DNA of 64,000 bases from Locusta migratoria (GCA_026315105.1 CM048745.1:279883247-279947246); one strand, 5' to 3'. Shown: positions 44,838 to 55,135, counted from the first letter of the stretch. Program-made: numbers and translations. The notes: generated from the sequence alone by a model not told the origin.

Positions 44838-44872
44838 GATATTTCGGCCCAGAGACGTCCGGCCATCTTCAG
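44838..44872 (-). ncRNA. Hammerhead-ribozyme-like motif at the P2 3' terminus
   Basis: On the minus strand: CUGAAGA (intact CUGANGA box), GGCC and GGCC pairing as a 4-bp stem II, GAAA, then UAUC. AUAUC gives a self-complementary AU/AU stem III half and an AUC cleavage triplet. Stem I pairs at only two positions next to the core. A dimeric arrangement would be required. An identical copy lies in the other arm. Confidence 0.5.
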
Positions 44873-45036
44873 GTGAGTGGGCAACTACTGAAGAGCGCAG
44901 GTACGTTCGCGGTATTTATACCGAGTATTGCGCATGCGAGATACGCTGGAGTCTTACTGCGCATGTGTTAGATGGTGACATGCGCGGTACGGCCGAGCTG
45001 TGTGTGCTGCCCTCGGTGGTGAAAGTGAACACTCAT

Positions 45037-46557
45037 CTAATCATCGAGAATCGAATGATTCCGTCGATTCCGCTGTGCCTCAATAGCTTTAAGAACAGGG
45101 TTCCAATTTTTATCCAGCTGAAAGCCGTTGTCACGATTTATTAAATTGTCAGCAAGGCGTATTTCAACCGCTTCTTTGAAGACTGAGTTCCAAAAGCCGG
45201 AAACTGGAGCTAAAATTGTGGTTTTGTTGTATTCCATGGAGTGTCCCATGGAAATGCAGTGCTCTGCTACAGCTGATTTCGACGGTTGCAGAAGACGGGT
45301 GTGTCTTTCGTGTTCCGTACAGCGCTCTTGAACCGTTCGAGTCGTCTGACCTATGTAAGCAGAACCACACTCGCAGGGAATTTTATAAACGCCCGCTTTT
45401 TTCAATAGCAAATCGTCTTTTACAGATCCGACTAGGGCTATATTCTTCGCTGGTGGACGGAAGATGACCTGGATTTTATGTTTCCTTAGCAATCTGCCTA
45501 TTTTAGAGGACACATTGCCAGCATAAGGAAGGAATGCAACTGATTTGTAATCTTCTTCATTGTCCTCTGTGCGTTGCTTCTTGTTGTTATGATTACGTAT
45601 GGCCTTCCTTATTTGGCGTGGAGTGTAGCCATTCTCTTTGAACACTTTCTCCAAGTGTTCCAGTTCTGCAGGAAGATTTTCTTCGTCTGATATCAAGTGT
45701 GCTCGATGTATTAGCGTACTAAGGACACCAGCGGTTTGTGCGGGATGATGGCAGCTGGACGCCTGGAGGTATAGATCTGTGTGCGTAGGTTTCCTGTACA
45801 CAGAGTGTCCCAAAGAGCCGTCATCCTTGCGTCGTACCAGCACGTCCAGAAATGGTAAAGCCCCATCTTTTTCACTCTCCATGGTAAACTTGATATTTTC
45901 ATGTATTGAATTTAAGTGACGGTGGAATTTCTCCAGTTCCTCTCTACCATGAGGCCATACAACGAAAGTGTCGTCTACGTAGCGCCAGAACACAGTGGGC
46001 TTTAAAACAGCAGACTCAAGTGCCTTCTCCTCAAAGTCCTCCATAAAAAGGTTAGCCACCACAGGGGACAGAGGGCTCCCCATGGCGACACCGTCAGTTT
46101 GTTCAAAAAACTCGTTATTAAATAAAAAGTAGGTTGAGGAGAGAGTATGCTCAAACAAAGCTGTCAAGTCTTCACTGAAAATGTTACCAATGAGATGTAA
46201 CGAGTCCATTAAAGGCACTTTTGTAAAGAGCGAGACCACATCAAAGCTGACTAGTAAATCCGTGCTGCTCAACTTAACTGTCTTCAGGCGATTCACAAAA
46301 TCTCCAGAGTTACGTATGTGGTGACAACACTTGCCCACGTAAGGCTTGAGCAAAGAAGCCAGATGTTTAGCGGTATAATAGGTCGACGCACCAATATTGC
46401 TCACTATTAATCGTAGTGGGACACCATCCTTGTGAATGGGACACTCCATGGAATACAACAAAACCACAATTTTAGCTCCAGTTTCCGGCTTTTGGAACTC
46501 AGTCTTCAAAGAAGCGGTTGAAATACGCCTTGCTGACAATTTAATAAATCGTGACAA
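45037..46557 (-). CDS. Penelope-like RT plus GIY-YIG endonuclease (5'-truncated, open frame)
   Basis: An uninterrupted 506-residue frame. Residues 1-41 come from the inverted arm read backwards and are not natural PLE protein. From about residue 42 true RT sequence begins. VSFDVVSLFTKVPL (about 103-115) is motif A, GVAMGSPLSPVVANLFMEDF (about 156-175) motif B, and RYVDDTFVVW (about 192-201) motif C with both catalytic aspartates. PFLDVLVRRKDDG follows at about 235. The endonuclease has GVYKIPCECGSAYIGQT (about 389-405), i.e. GIY and YIG boxes, with Cys/His residues (C394, C396; then C412, H415). It ends SILDD. A product lacking the RT N-terminus is unlikely to work, but catalytic boxes survive. 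The start codon given is only the first ATG. Confidence 0.85.
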   Translation of the reverse strand: MSRFIKLSARRISTASLKTEFQKPETGAKIVVLLYSMECPIHKDGVPLRLIVSNIGASTYYTAKHLASLLKPYVGKCCHHIRNSGDFVNRLKTVKLSSTDLLVSFDVVSLFTKVPLMDSLHLIGNIFSEDLTALFEHTLSSTYFLFNNEFFEQTDGVAMGSPLSPVVANLFMEDFEEKALESAVLKPTVFWRYVDDTFVVWPHGREELEKFHRHLNSIHENIKFTMESEKDGALPFLDVLVRRKDDGSLGHSVYRKPTHTDLYLQASSCHHPAQTAGVLSTLIHRAHLISDEENLPAELEHLEKVFKENGYTPRQIRKAIRNHNNKKQRTEDNEEDYKSVAFLPYAGNVSSKIGRLLRKHKIQVIFRPPAKNIALVGSVKDDLLLKKAGVYKIPCECGSAYIGQTTRTVQERCTEHERHTRLLQPSKSAVAEHCISMGHSMEYNKTTILAPVSGFWNSVFKEAVEIRLADNLINRDNGFQLDKNWNPVLKAIEAQRNRRNHSILDD

Positions 46558-46812
46558 CGGCTTTCAGCTGGATAAAAATTGGAACCCTGTTCTTAAAGCT
46601 ATTGAGGCACAGCGGAATCGACGGAATCATTCGATTCTCGATGATTAGATGAGTGTTCACTTTCACCACCGAGGGCAGCACACACAGCTCGGCCGTACCG
46701 CGCATGTCACCATCTAACACATGCGCAGTAAGACTCCAGCGTATCTCGCATGCGCAATACTCGGTATAAATACCGCGAACGTACCTGCGCTCTTCAGTAG
46801 TTGCCCACTCAC

Positions 46813-46847
46813 CTGAAGATGGCCGGACGTCTCTGGGCCGAAATATC
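46813..46847 (+). ncRNA. Hammerhead-ribozyme-like motif in the inverted arm of P2
   Basis: Same motif as 44838-44872 on the opposite strand, because the arm is an inverted copy: CUGAAGA at 46813-46819, GAAA at 46840-46843, and UAUC ending at 46847. Confidence 0.5.
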
Positions 46848-46897
46848 GTTGCAGAATGTCAATGGGATCCGGCTGCACACCCGAAAATTACTGGAAG

Positions 46898-47524
46898 AAG
46901 AAATACGCCGGGAAAATTTTAGAAGTCACATCAGTTTGTTAATGTTTGACTGCGAAAATTTTATGCAGATCAGTACCTGGTTATCAAAATTCAGTATCAT
47001 AATCTATTAACTGCAGTGTTGCATAACAATCATTTACTATGGCACAAATAACGAAATCTGTTCAACAAGATTATCAAAATCAATACTGCAATTTAAATCC
47101 ACAAATAACTAATTATCAAATGAAGGAAGTAGGTTAATCTATTAACTACGTAAATGAAACAGGAAAGAAAGGTTAACTTTGTTACTTATTAGTAATAATC
47201 ACCATTACATTACATACATAATAAAACCTTTTCATAATGACATCAAATACAATTACCTTCATTCCAGCAGTGGTACAACGGTTTCATAGTAATAAAAATA
47301 CAATATATATTCCAAATACAATCAAATCGACTTGCTGACACAGCAGCCTCTGCTCTACATCGGAGCCATACACACAACTCAACTGCTCTCTAACCGAGCT
47401 GAACCACAAGTGTTACTCTCTCTCAGCGCGAGCTACAATGCTATGCAATACATGATCTTTGCCAAAGATGAAACTTCACAGAGTTAAGTACACATATCGA
47501 TACACACAGTAGAAGCAATATTAT
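46898..47524. other. No recognised gene
   Basis: AT-rich; nothing recognised. The first 25 bp (AAATACGCCGGGAAAATTTT) may still belong to a PLE terminus. Confidence 0.4.
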
Positions 47525-48425
47525 ATTTATTTTTATTTATTTATTTACTTGGTTATTTAACCTGACCAGATTAGGGCCATAGGGCCCCCTCTTACATCTG
47601 ATCAGGAACAACATAAACAAAGGATTTCATTACAAAAAACACTGCATTAATAATATTAAATAATAACAATATATGATAATACAAATAATAATAATGATAA
47701 TAATAACACAAAAATCAAAGTAATACTAATAATAACAAGAGATATTCACATTTGAATTAAGTTTAAAATAAACAGAAGAGAGAAAATGCTTAGTGAAAGA
47801 GGAGAAGATTGAAAAATGACAGTGCTAATGGATGTGAGGAAGTGGAGACATATATGAATGGAGATCTCTGCTGGCGAAAGGAAAGGGAAACATTTATGGG
47901 GGGAGGAGGAATTGACAACAGTGGGCTACAGACTGGTAAGTGGAGAAAAAGATGGCTATTGTGACAGAAGGTGAACCCTTAGTTGTCTTTTAAAGTTTTG
48001 AATGGATTTTATTTCTCTTAACTTTTGAGGAAGATTGTTCCACAGACGTGTTCCCGATACAGAAAATGATTTAGAGAAAATTGCAGTGTTATGTGAAGGT
48101 AGAGAGAGAGTTTTATTTTGGTAAGAGCGTGTGTTTCTGCTGTGCTGTTCAGAAAGTAATATAATCGTTGAGGATAAGTATGAAGGTTTGCAATGATTGA
48201 GAAAGCGATGCAGCAAACATAGTGTACGATAGCTTCGACGCTTATCTGCACGTAGCCAAATAACTGCTGGTATGCAGGACTGACATGGTCGTAGAAACGT
48301 AAGTTACAAATGTATCGGATACAAGAATTCATCGCCAGCTCCAGCCTACGTGTGTTTTCGTGTGATAGTCCTTCCAGAACAGCATCACCATAATCTAGAT
48401 TTATTATACATTTATTATACATTTT
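47525..48425 (-). pseudogene. CR1/L2-like non-LTR C-terminal fragment (family E)
   Basis: Minus strand. The frame at 48018-48422 reads YNKCIINLDYGDAVLEGLS, RRLELAMNSCIRYICNLR and HVSPAYQQLFGY. A frameshift then leads to 47956-48216: NHCKPSYLSSTI, QHSRNTRSYQ, LSLPSHNTAIFSKSFSVSGT, RLWNNLPQKLREIKSIQNFK and RQLRVHLLSQ. The order (Q-A-N-CIR-I, then RR-R, then S-FSVSG-RLWN-LP and a final FK) is the conserved C-terminal tail of CR1/L2/Rex-like elements. A 3' UTR follows with TTAACCTGACCAGATTAGGG and AGGGCCCCCTCTTACATC, then a TTTATT repeat near 47525. RT catalytic boxes are missing. Confidence 0.75.
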
Positions 48426-48865
48426 CTTGCAAGCAAGTTACTCGACACAAAACAGGAGGCACAATATTAGACATTTTCTTACTTTATTTTTATGAACACG
48501 TTTCAATTGTCACACAAAGGTGCCGACCTGTGTCGTTCAGTTAGCAAGGGAACACGAGTGGGCCTTGGGCCCCAAAAGGTCATATCGGTGATGTTTCGTT
48601 GAATGGCTCGCACGCTGACTCTTGTTGTTGGCCCAGCAGTGAAATCCGCAGCAGTTCGCGATAGGGCTGCACTTGTGTCACGTTGAACGATGCCCTTCAG
48701 TCGTTGTCGTTGCTGTTGAGGCAGGTTTTTTTTCCGGTCGCAGTGATGTTGGAGATCTGGTGATTTGCCGGATTCCCGATATTAGCGGGGCTCCAGTGAA
48801 ATGGTCGTACGGGGGAGTCCCCACCTCATAGCTGCCTCCGAGATGCTGCGTCCTATTTCACGTGC

Positions 48866-50185
48866 AATTATATACAGAAGGATGGAAAGCGGGTGCAGAC
48901 AGGTGTGAAAATTACAGAACCATCAGCTTGATAAGTCATGGTTGCAAAACATTAACACGAATTATTTACAGAAGGATGGAAAAGCTGGAGAAGCCGACCT
49001 CGGAGAAGATCAGTTTGGGTTCAGGAGAAATGTAGGAACACGGGAGGCAATACTCACTTTACGGCTTATCCTAGAAGATAGATTAAGAAAAGGCAAACCT
49101 ACATTTCTAGCTTTTGTAGATTTGGAGAAGGCTTTTGACAATGCTGATTGGAATAAACTCTTTCAAGTTCTGAAGCAAGCAGGAGTAAAATATAGGGAGC
49201 GTAAGGTTATTTACAACTTGTACAAAAACCAGACAGCGGTTGTCAGAGTTGAAGGGCATGAAAGGGAGGCAGTGGTTGGAAAGGGAGTAAGACAGGGTTG
49301 TAGTCTTTCTCCATTGTTATTCAATTTGTACATTGAGCAAGCTATAAAGGAAAGCAAGGAGAAATTTGGAGAGGGAATTAAAGTTCAGGGTGAAGAATTA
49401 AAAACATTGCGCTTTGCCGATGACATAGTAATTCTGTCAGATACAGCGAAGGACCTGGAAGAGCAATTGAACGGAATGGACAGTGTGCTGAAAGGTGCTT
49501 ATAGGATGAACATTAACAAAACTATGGTAATGGAGTGCAGTGTAAGAAAATCAGGCGATGCTGAAGGAATTAGATTGGGAAACGAAGCAATAAAGGAGGT
49601 AGATGAGTTCTGTTACTTGGGCAGTAAAATAACAAATGATGGTCGCAGTACAGAGGATATAAAATGCAGAATGGCAATGGGTAGAAAAGCGTTCTTGAAA
49701 AAGAGAAATTTGTTAACATCGAATATGGATTTAAGCCTAAGGAAGTCCTTTCTGAAGGCATTTGTATGGAGTGTTGCCTTGTATGGGAGTGAGACATGGA
49801 CGATAAACAGTGCGGACAGGAAGAGGATTGAGGCTTTTGAAATATGGTGCTACAGAAGAATGCTGAAGATTAGGTGGGTGGATCGCGTAACTAATGAGGA
49901 GGTACTGAACAGAATTTGGGAGAAAAGAAATTTCTGGCATACCTTGACTAAAAGAAGGGATCGATTGGTAGGACACATTCTTATACATCAAGGAATTGTG
50001 AATTTAGCGTTTGAGGGAAGTGTGTTGGGTAAAAACCGCAGAGGAAGACCAAGAGATGGATATAGTAAGCAGATTCAGGCATATGTAGGTTGCCGTTCTT
50101 ATGTGGAGATGAAGAGGCTTGCTCAGGATAGGGTATTGTGGAGAGCTGCATCAAACCAGTCTCCGGACTGAAGACCACAACACAC
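48866..50185 (+). mobile_element. RTE-like element copy C2, 5'-truncated, 11-bp TSD
   Basis: ATTTCACGTGC is present at 48855-48865 and again at 50186-50196, within the Tc1-like coding region, so the limits are certain. The insert begins inside the RT and ends CCGGACTGAAGACCACAACA, the family 3' end. It is the best-preserved RTE copy here. Confidence 0.95.
48942..50171 (+). CDS. RTE-like reverse transcriptase, C-terminal two-thirds (open frame)
   Basis: 409 residues without a stop. The start shown is the first ATG in a truncated element; RT similarity begins around GEDQFGFRRNVGTREAILTL (residues 21-40). FLAFVDLEKAFDNADW (55-70) is motif A. GKGVRQGCSLSPLLFNLYIE (113-132) is motif B. LRFADDIVIL (156-165) is motif C with an intact FADD. 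Then VDEFCYLGSKITNDGRSTED, LYGSETWTINSADRKRIEAF, RRMLKIRWVDRVTNEEVLNR and KNRRGRPRDGYSKQIQ, ending ASNQSPD. The N-terminal apurinic-like endonuclease is missing. The open frame and clean TSD suggest a fairly recent insertion. Confidence 0.9.
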   Translation: MQNINTNYLQKDGKAGEADLGEDQFGFRRNVGTREAILTLRLILEDRLRKGKPTFLAFVDLEKAFDNADWNKLFQVLKQAGVKYRERKVIYNLYKNQTAVVRVEGHEREAVVGKGVRQGCSLSPLLFNLYIEQAIKESKEKFGEGIKVQGEELKTLRFADDIVILSDTAKDLEEQLNGMDSVLKGAYRMNINKTMVMECSVRKSGDAEGIRLGNEAIKEVDEFCYLGSKITNDGRSTEDIKCRMAMGRKAFLKKRNLLTSNMDLSLRKSFLKAFVWSVALYGSETWTINSADRKRIEAFEIWCYRRMLKIRWVDRVTNEEVLNRIWEKRNFWHTLTKRRDRLVGHILIHQGIVNLAFEGSVLGKNRRGRPRDGYSKQIQAYVGCRSYVEMKRLAQDRVLWRAASNQSPD

Positions 50186-50596
50186 ATTTCACGTGCGCCG
50201 ACTGTAACACCACGTCCATACTCACCTAAATTGTGAAATGCCAACAGTAACCGCCTGCGCCAGACACCAGTTGTTTTATGCATGCGCTGTTGACGCAGTC
50301 CTGTCCTCTGAGTGTTTACACGCGCACGCCTATACGAGTCTCTTGGACTCTTCCGTGTTTGTTTTTTTAGTCACATCCCGCAGGCACAGTACCACACTGC
50401 TGGTAACTGGTCAAGGTGTTCGTGGTGTAACACTTTCCATCTCCATCCGAGTGCAAATGAGAGCTGTTGGTATTATAACACAAAGGTGCCGATTTGCATT
50501 TAATGGTTTATCCAAGTTCAGAGTGCTTACAAAGTTTAGGGCGATTCGTCGTTTAATTTCGGGCCAAACGTATTACTGAAATTGATGTGCCGGGCC

Positions 50597-50905
50597 TACA
50601 CGATCGACAGTCGCGGATTTTACGCTAATTTAGTTGGTTCGGCGAATTCACTGTGAATTATCGGCATTCCTTAAATGTATTCAGCCCAATAATTAATAAC
50701 TTCATTCATGTGCATAATGTCCATTCTCAGAGAATCCAGGTCTAACCGGTTTGCTCGACTGACGCATTAGCATTGAGGCCATGTTTCATTCATCTCAGGC
50801 GTGGCTTTGTGGTGTTTACAATTAAAATAATGATACTGTACTTGTTTGAAATTTCTCTGGCACCTACTATTGCATATTAACTGATGCGACACCAATGCAT
50901 CGAGT
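50597..50905. other. No recognised gene
   Basis: Nothing recognised between the Tc1-like flank and the truncated SINE. Confidence 0.35.
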
Positions 50906-50917
50906 AACTCCGTCACG

Positions 50918-51040
50918 CCCGTCGGACGTTCGTGTCCACCCTCGGGCATGGGTGTGTGTTGTCTTTAGTTTAAGTAATTTGTTAGTCAAGGGACTGATAA
51001 CCACTGCAGTTTGCTCCCATAGCTTTACGAACGTTTGAAC
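50918..51040 (+). repeat. SINE-L1/L2-type, 5'-truncated, 12-bp TSD
   Basis: It begins CCCGTCGGACGTTCGTGTCC (B box degenerate), then CTCGGGCATGGGTGTGTG, and ends TTTACGAACGTTTGAAC. AACTCCGTCACG is found at 50906-50917 and 51041-51052, a perfect 12-bp TSD. It shows that SINEs here can be truncated at insertion, losing the promoter boxes. Confidence 0.92.
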
Positions 51041-51057
51041 AACTCCGTCACGAAGGC

Positions 51058-52195
51058 ATCAACTGACTTTTTTATTTGCTTTTATAACAGTAACCTTTTT
51101 TGTGTATCTCGGCGGGTCAGCCCCCTCTTTTGTTAATTTGTTTGGTATGAATCTGTCAATGGTTGCCGATGTTATTTCTTTGAATGTAAGCCACATCTGA
51201 TGTACATTCACATTATTAGTTTCAAAAGACTGGAAATTTTCACTCAGGAAAGCGTTAATCATATTTCTCATCTTTCTAGCTGCTTTTTTGAATAAATACG
51301 ATTTTCTTTTAATTTTGGTGGATTTGGAAAGTCCGATATTCAATCTCGCTACGACAACTCTGTGTTCACTAGTCCCTGTGTCTGTTTTGATGCTCTTTAT
51401 TAGCTCCTGATTATTTGTTGCTTGGAGGTCAAGTATGTTCTCACAACCATTTACTATTATAGTGGGTTCGCGAACTAATTGTTCGAGATAATTTTCGGAG
51501 AATGCGTTCACTACAATTTCCGACGATGTTTTATGTTTGCCTCCAGCTTTGAACATGTATTTTTGCCAACATATCGAGGGTAAATTAAAGTCGCCAGCAA
51601 TTAAAATTGTGTGCTTTGGGTACTTTTTGAAATTTGATCCAAGCTTTCTTTGAACATTTCTGCAATCGAATTGTCTGAGTCAGGGAATCGATAAAAAGAA
51701 CAAATTATTAATTTATTTTTGTTGTAAGGTGTAACCACTACCCATACCAATTCACAGGAGCAATCTACTTCAATTTCGCTACAGGATAAATCGCCTGTTT
51801 CAGCAATAAATAGCCACGGTGGAGTAGCCGAGCGGTCTAAAGCGCCTCGCTGCAGAGCGCGCGGTTGCTCGCCGTGGAGGTTCGAGTCCTCCCTGGGGCA
51901 TGGGTGTGTGTGTTGTCCGTAGGTTAGTTTACCTAGGTTTAAGTAGTTTGTAAGCTACGGACTGATCACCACGCAGTTTGGTCCGATAGATTTACAGACA
52001 TTTGAACAGCAATAAATACGTCACTGGCTATTTTATTCTATTTATCGTTTGCCTCTTTGTAACAATTTCTGCTGAATTAATCTCCGGCTTTAGCCAGTTT
52101 TCGGAACCTATAACGGTTTGAGATTCAGTACTTTCTATTAGTGGCTGGAGCTTTGGTACTTACCCCACACAGCTACGACAATTTACAACTGTTGC
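51058..52195 (-). pseudogene. Non-LTR apurinic-like endonuclease (APE) fragment, interrupted by SINE-L1
   Basis: Minus strand. Upstream of the SINE: QTVIGSENWLKPEINSAEI (SE-WL, an early APE motif). Downstream: CELVWVVVTPYNKNKLIICS, FYRFPDSDNS (the Y-P region). After a one-base shift: TILIAGDFNLPSICWQKY (GDFN, catalytic), YLEQLVREPTIIVNGCENIL and DLQATNN. Then GTSEHRVVVARLNI (SDH region, with E for D). The order matches the APE domain of CR1/Jockey-like elements. It faces the opposite way to RT fragment B2, which starts at 52204. Confidence 0.85.
51813..52007 (+). repeat. SINE-L1, full length with 11-bp TSD
   Basis: From GCCACGGTGGAGTAGCCGAG to TACAGACATTTGAAC. AGCAATAAATA occurs at 51802-51812 and 52008-52018, a perfect TSD. 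The near-consensus body implies a recent insertion. Confidence 0.95.
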
Positions 52196-52203
52196 GTCAA
52201 CGG

Positions 52204-53451
52204 ACAGAGTGAGTTACAATCTTTGATTATTTGCTGATCTCGCTGTGGTGTACAGAATAGGTATCCTCGTTGAACGACTGTAGTAGGATGGAGAACGACT
52301 TTAACCAAATATCTAGGTGGTGCAAGGAACGGCAGCTAGCTCTAGAAAAATATAAGGTAATGCAGATGAGTAGGAGACACAATTCCGTAATGTTCGAATA
52401 CAGCATTAGTAGTGTGCTGTTCGACAGAATGGCATCAATTAAATACCTAGGCGTAACGCTGCACAGCAATATGAAATGGAATGAGCATATAAAAGTACAG
52501 TCGTGAGGAAGGCGGATGGTCCACTTCGGTTTATTGAGAGAATTTTGATTCGTCTGTACAGGAGACCCTGTCTTGAATATTCCTCAAGTGATTGAGATCC
52601 CCACCAGATCGCTTTAAAGGAAGACATAGAAGCAATTGAGAGGCGGACGCCGCTATCGTAGGCGAAATTCAGCAAACCCGGAGGTACCACACAACACAAT
52701 ATACAATGAAACTACGAAGATGGCTCTGGTCCCTCGTGTCTGATTTGAGATGGTGCGTGAGTATAGCAAAGTTAAGTTGCATTTAGATTAGACCGCGAGC
52801 AAACACGCTAACGGTGACACACGACTACGTTACATGATCTCACTCCACAGAAGGTGAAGTGGTTAAAAATCGGATTCATTACACAAAATCACGGCGGACT
52901 CTTAAGTTGCAACCTCAGGCAAAACTATGTAGGCACCGGTTTTATGAGAAGTGGCGTGAATTCAGGTGACTAGCTTCAAACCCCTGAAGTCGGAGTTCGG
53001 ACCCACGGGGTTCCGAAAACCGATAAAAAATGTATAAATTCAATTTCCGAAAAATAAAAACTACGGCAAGCAACCCCTAGAAATGTTTAGAATTACGTAA
53101 AGAAGCGAATGAAATGCAGCTACACGCTATAGGGAGCGATTACAGAGACGGATGAAGTCCGGTCTCAAAACTCGGAAAAGTGAAATAATTACAAAGACGG
53201 AAAAGTGAGTTTGTTTCTGGTAAGTTAGATTATTGCGCGAGTGTTAATGAAATGCTTTGGGAACTCAAATGCGAGTCGCTGCATTCTGCGTAAAGACCAC
53301 AAAGATATGAGAAAGTAGGGCTCGTATTGGTGCATACAAGTATTCGTTTTTCCCTCGTTCGCTAAGTCAGTGGAAAAGGAAAACAAGTAATTACTAGTGT
53401 TACTGAGTACTCTCCGCCACGCACTATTGGTTGGATTGGGGAGTGTGTATG
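52204..53451 (+). pseudogene. Non-LTR family B, copy B2, with an unassigned insert
   Basis: Aligns to B4. It has a decayed FADD region (ACAGAGTGAGTTACAA on), RMENDFNQISRWCKERQLAL, EKYKVMQMSRRHNSVMFEYS and SIKYLGVTLHSNMKWNEHIK, then broken text to about 52662. An unmatched stretch of about 540 bp (52665-53205) follows. Family B resumes at about 53205 (TTTGTTTCTGGTAAGTTAGA, TTGCGCGAGTGTTAATGAAA) and runs through the 3' end to 53451. The TATGTATG-CAGATGAAG tail is displaced to 54653-54672 by a TIR transposon. Frameshifts abound. Confidence 0.8.
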
Positions 53452-54652
53452 GGAGACCGGGGCACATTTTCCATAGGGGCAAGTTTTCCAAACCTGTTTA
53501 TTTTCGAAACAAACCGCTAGATGTTACCACCGGCAATACTGTAGGAAGTAGCAAGAAAGCACGCTTCATTTACGAAAGTTTCAGTGTTGTACCAGCATTC
53601 ACAACGTCGGCAGGGCTGCTTTCGTCATTTTTGCAAATGTGAGTAAACTTTCACGTTTTTATTGAAACTTAAAATAAACATTCTAGCGTTAAACTTATTA
53701 TTTTAGCATTGCACACACTAAAAGTGGGTTTCTTTCTTCACGTAACTGTGCATTTGTTTTGTAAATAGCTTACACTGTTACTCATGGACGTAGTGTTATA
53801 GTTCCGAATATGGCGACGGGGCACGTTTTCCGAGTGCATATGGGGCACATATTCCTTATTGTTTTGAGTCTTACGCCAAGTCTAAAGCAAATGAAAAGTG
53901 TGTACAGTGCACGAAATGGGCGCATGGGGACTGTACGAAAGGGAATGTTCCATTTTTTGTTTGCTTACATTGTGATTCAGACAACCAGTATAAGTATTGT
54001 TAAAAATGTCTGTATTTGTAAAATATTTAAGTCACATATTTTGTAAAACCATTAAATAACATTTGTTTTTATTTAATGTGGATATTTTTACTATCCTCTT
54101 TTGTAATGTATTGTAAATTCATGATAAAAATACGAATTCAGTGAAATCAAGATAATTCTCTGTTTTAGTATTGAAGGTATAATTGGAATATTTGCCCCTG
54201 TACACTTTAAGTAAGCTGGAAAACTTGCCCCGCATACGGGGCAAATTTTCCAACGCAACATGGTCAGTTTGTTTGTTTGTTTGTTTGTATAGTCTATGGG
54301 ACTTAACTACGGGGTCATCAGTCCCTAAATTTACAAACTACTTATGAACTACTTACGAACTAGGACGGCACAAATATCCATGCCCGAGGGGGGATTCGAA
54401 CCCCCGACCGTAGTGGCCGTGTAGACCGTGACTGGAGCGCCTTAGGCCCCTCGGCCACCGCGGCCGGCAACATTGTCAGACAAAACCATTTGCTACCAAG
54501 AATGATATTTACTATTTTCAAAAATATCTGTACAAGACTGTAAATAAAGTTGTAGGAAATATAATGATCCACTGTTTACCGCAAAATCGATAAAAATAAG
54601 AAGTACAAAAATAAAAATGTAAAATGGTGGAAGACGTGCCCCGGTCTCCCCC
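53452..54652. mobile_element. TIR transposon of uncertain superfamily with GGGGCA-rich termini, 8-bp TSD
   Basis: The left end is GGAGACCGGGGCACATTTTC; the right end in reverse is GGGGGAGACCGGGGCACGTC. Flanks TGTGTATG (53444-53451) and TATGTATG (54653-54660) fit an 8-bp TSD, supported because the uninterrupted B4 copy has a single TATGTATG followed by TAGATG. Internally, GGGGCA--TTTTCC recurs in both orientations (53461, 53479, 53820, 53840, 54224-54250). The frame at 53810-54046 shows no recognised domain. An SINE-L2 copy sits inside. Confidence 0.75.
54268..54467 (-). repeat. SINE-L2 inside the TIR transposon, 12-bp TSD
   Basis: Minus-strand full-length copy with a (TTTG)n-like tail. CAACATGGTCAG at 54256-54267 and CAACATTGTCAG at 54468-54479 form a 12-bp TSD with one mismatch. 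Confidence 0.93.
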
Positions 54653-54674
54653 TATGTATGCAGATGAAGAAAAC

Positions 54675-55135
54675 TGTCTTATTTAAATTGGTTTCGTGGT
54701 GAGTTCTTTTAGAAAAGCTTATACGTGTGATGTGGCCAGCCGCAGTGATAATGCGGAGTTTGGTTGGCACCCCTGGCGTGTAAAGAGCGCAGCAGCCAGC
54801 AGCTCGCTCGCTCGCTCGCCGTCTGCCGTTGTGGGCGTCCTTCGTGCCCAACAACAGGAAGTCGGCGCCGGCGCCGGCGTCGGCTCCACTGGGTTCCGCT
54901 AACACCGAGTGAACGCCTCTCGTACAACAGCACAGCTCACACTACAGTGGCCACTGGCGATCCTGTGTTCACTGCTTATGGGGGCACGTGTGCCAAATGC
55001 GTACTCCTGTATTATCAACTGGTGTGTCTAAGATATTCAAGATGAACAAGTAAACTTTCCTGTGGTGATTGGCAATTACTATTAGCTACTTTAAAATAGG
55101 TTTACAGAATTTTTACTCGACTTTTGAAATTATTA
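54675..55135. other. No recognised gene; GC-richer patch
   Basis: 54770-54900 is GC-rich with a (GCTC)n run and GGCGCCGGCGCCGGCG. No coding motif was recognised on either strand. Confidence 0.35.

Larger units (their letters stand above)
44788..46897 (-). mobile_element. Penelope-like element P2, snap-back form with 462-bp inverted arms
   Basis: 44788-45249 and 46436-46897 are near-identical reverse complements of 462 bp each. The left arm is the natural 3' end of the minus-strand element: the last codons of the endonuclease, a 3' UTR and the hammerhead-like terminus. The right arm is the same sequence turned round and joined to the 5'-truncated coding region. Between the arms lies 1,186 bp of RT/endonuclease coding sequence. 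The N-terminal third of the RT protein is missing. PLEs are known for terminal repeats in direct or inverted orientation; here a long 3' segment is duplicated in inverted order. Confidence 0.92.
48500..50240 (-). pseudogene. Second Tc1-like transposase family, N-terminal part, split by RTE copy C2
   Basis: On the minus strand the sequence at 50186-50240 reads LGEYGRGVTVGAREIG. Skipping the RTE insertion, it continues at 48865 with REIGRSISEAAMRWGLPRTT, IVQRDTSAALSRTAADFTAG, PTTRVSVRAIQRNITDM and RPTRVPLLTERH. This is the paired helix-turn-helix N-terminal domain of a Tc1-like transposase of a different family from the copy at 42928-44315. Stops and frameshifts occur and the catalytic domain is absent. 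Confidence 0.75.
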
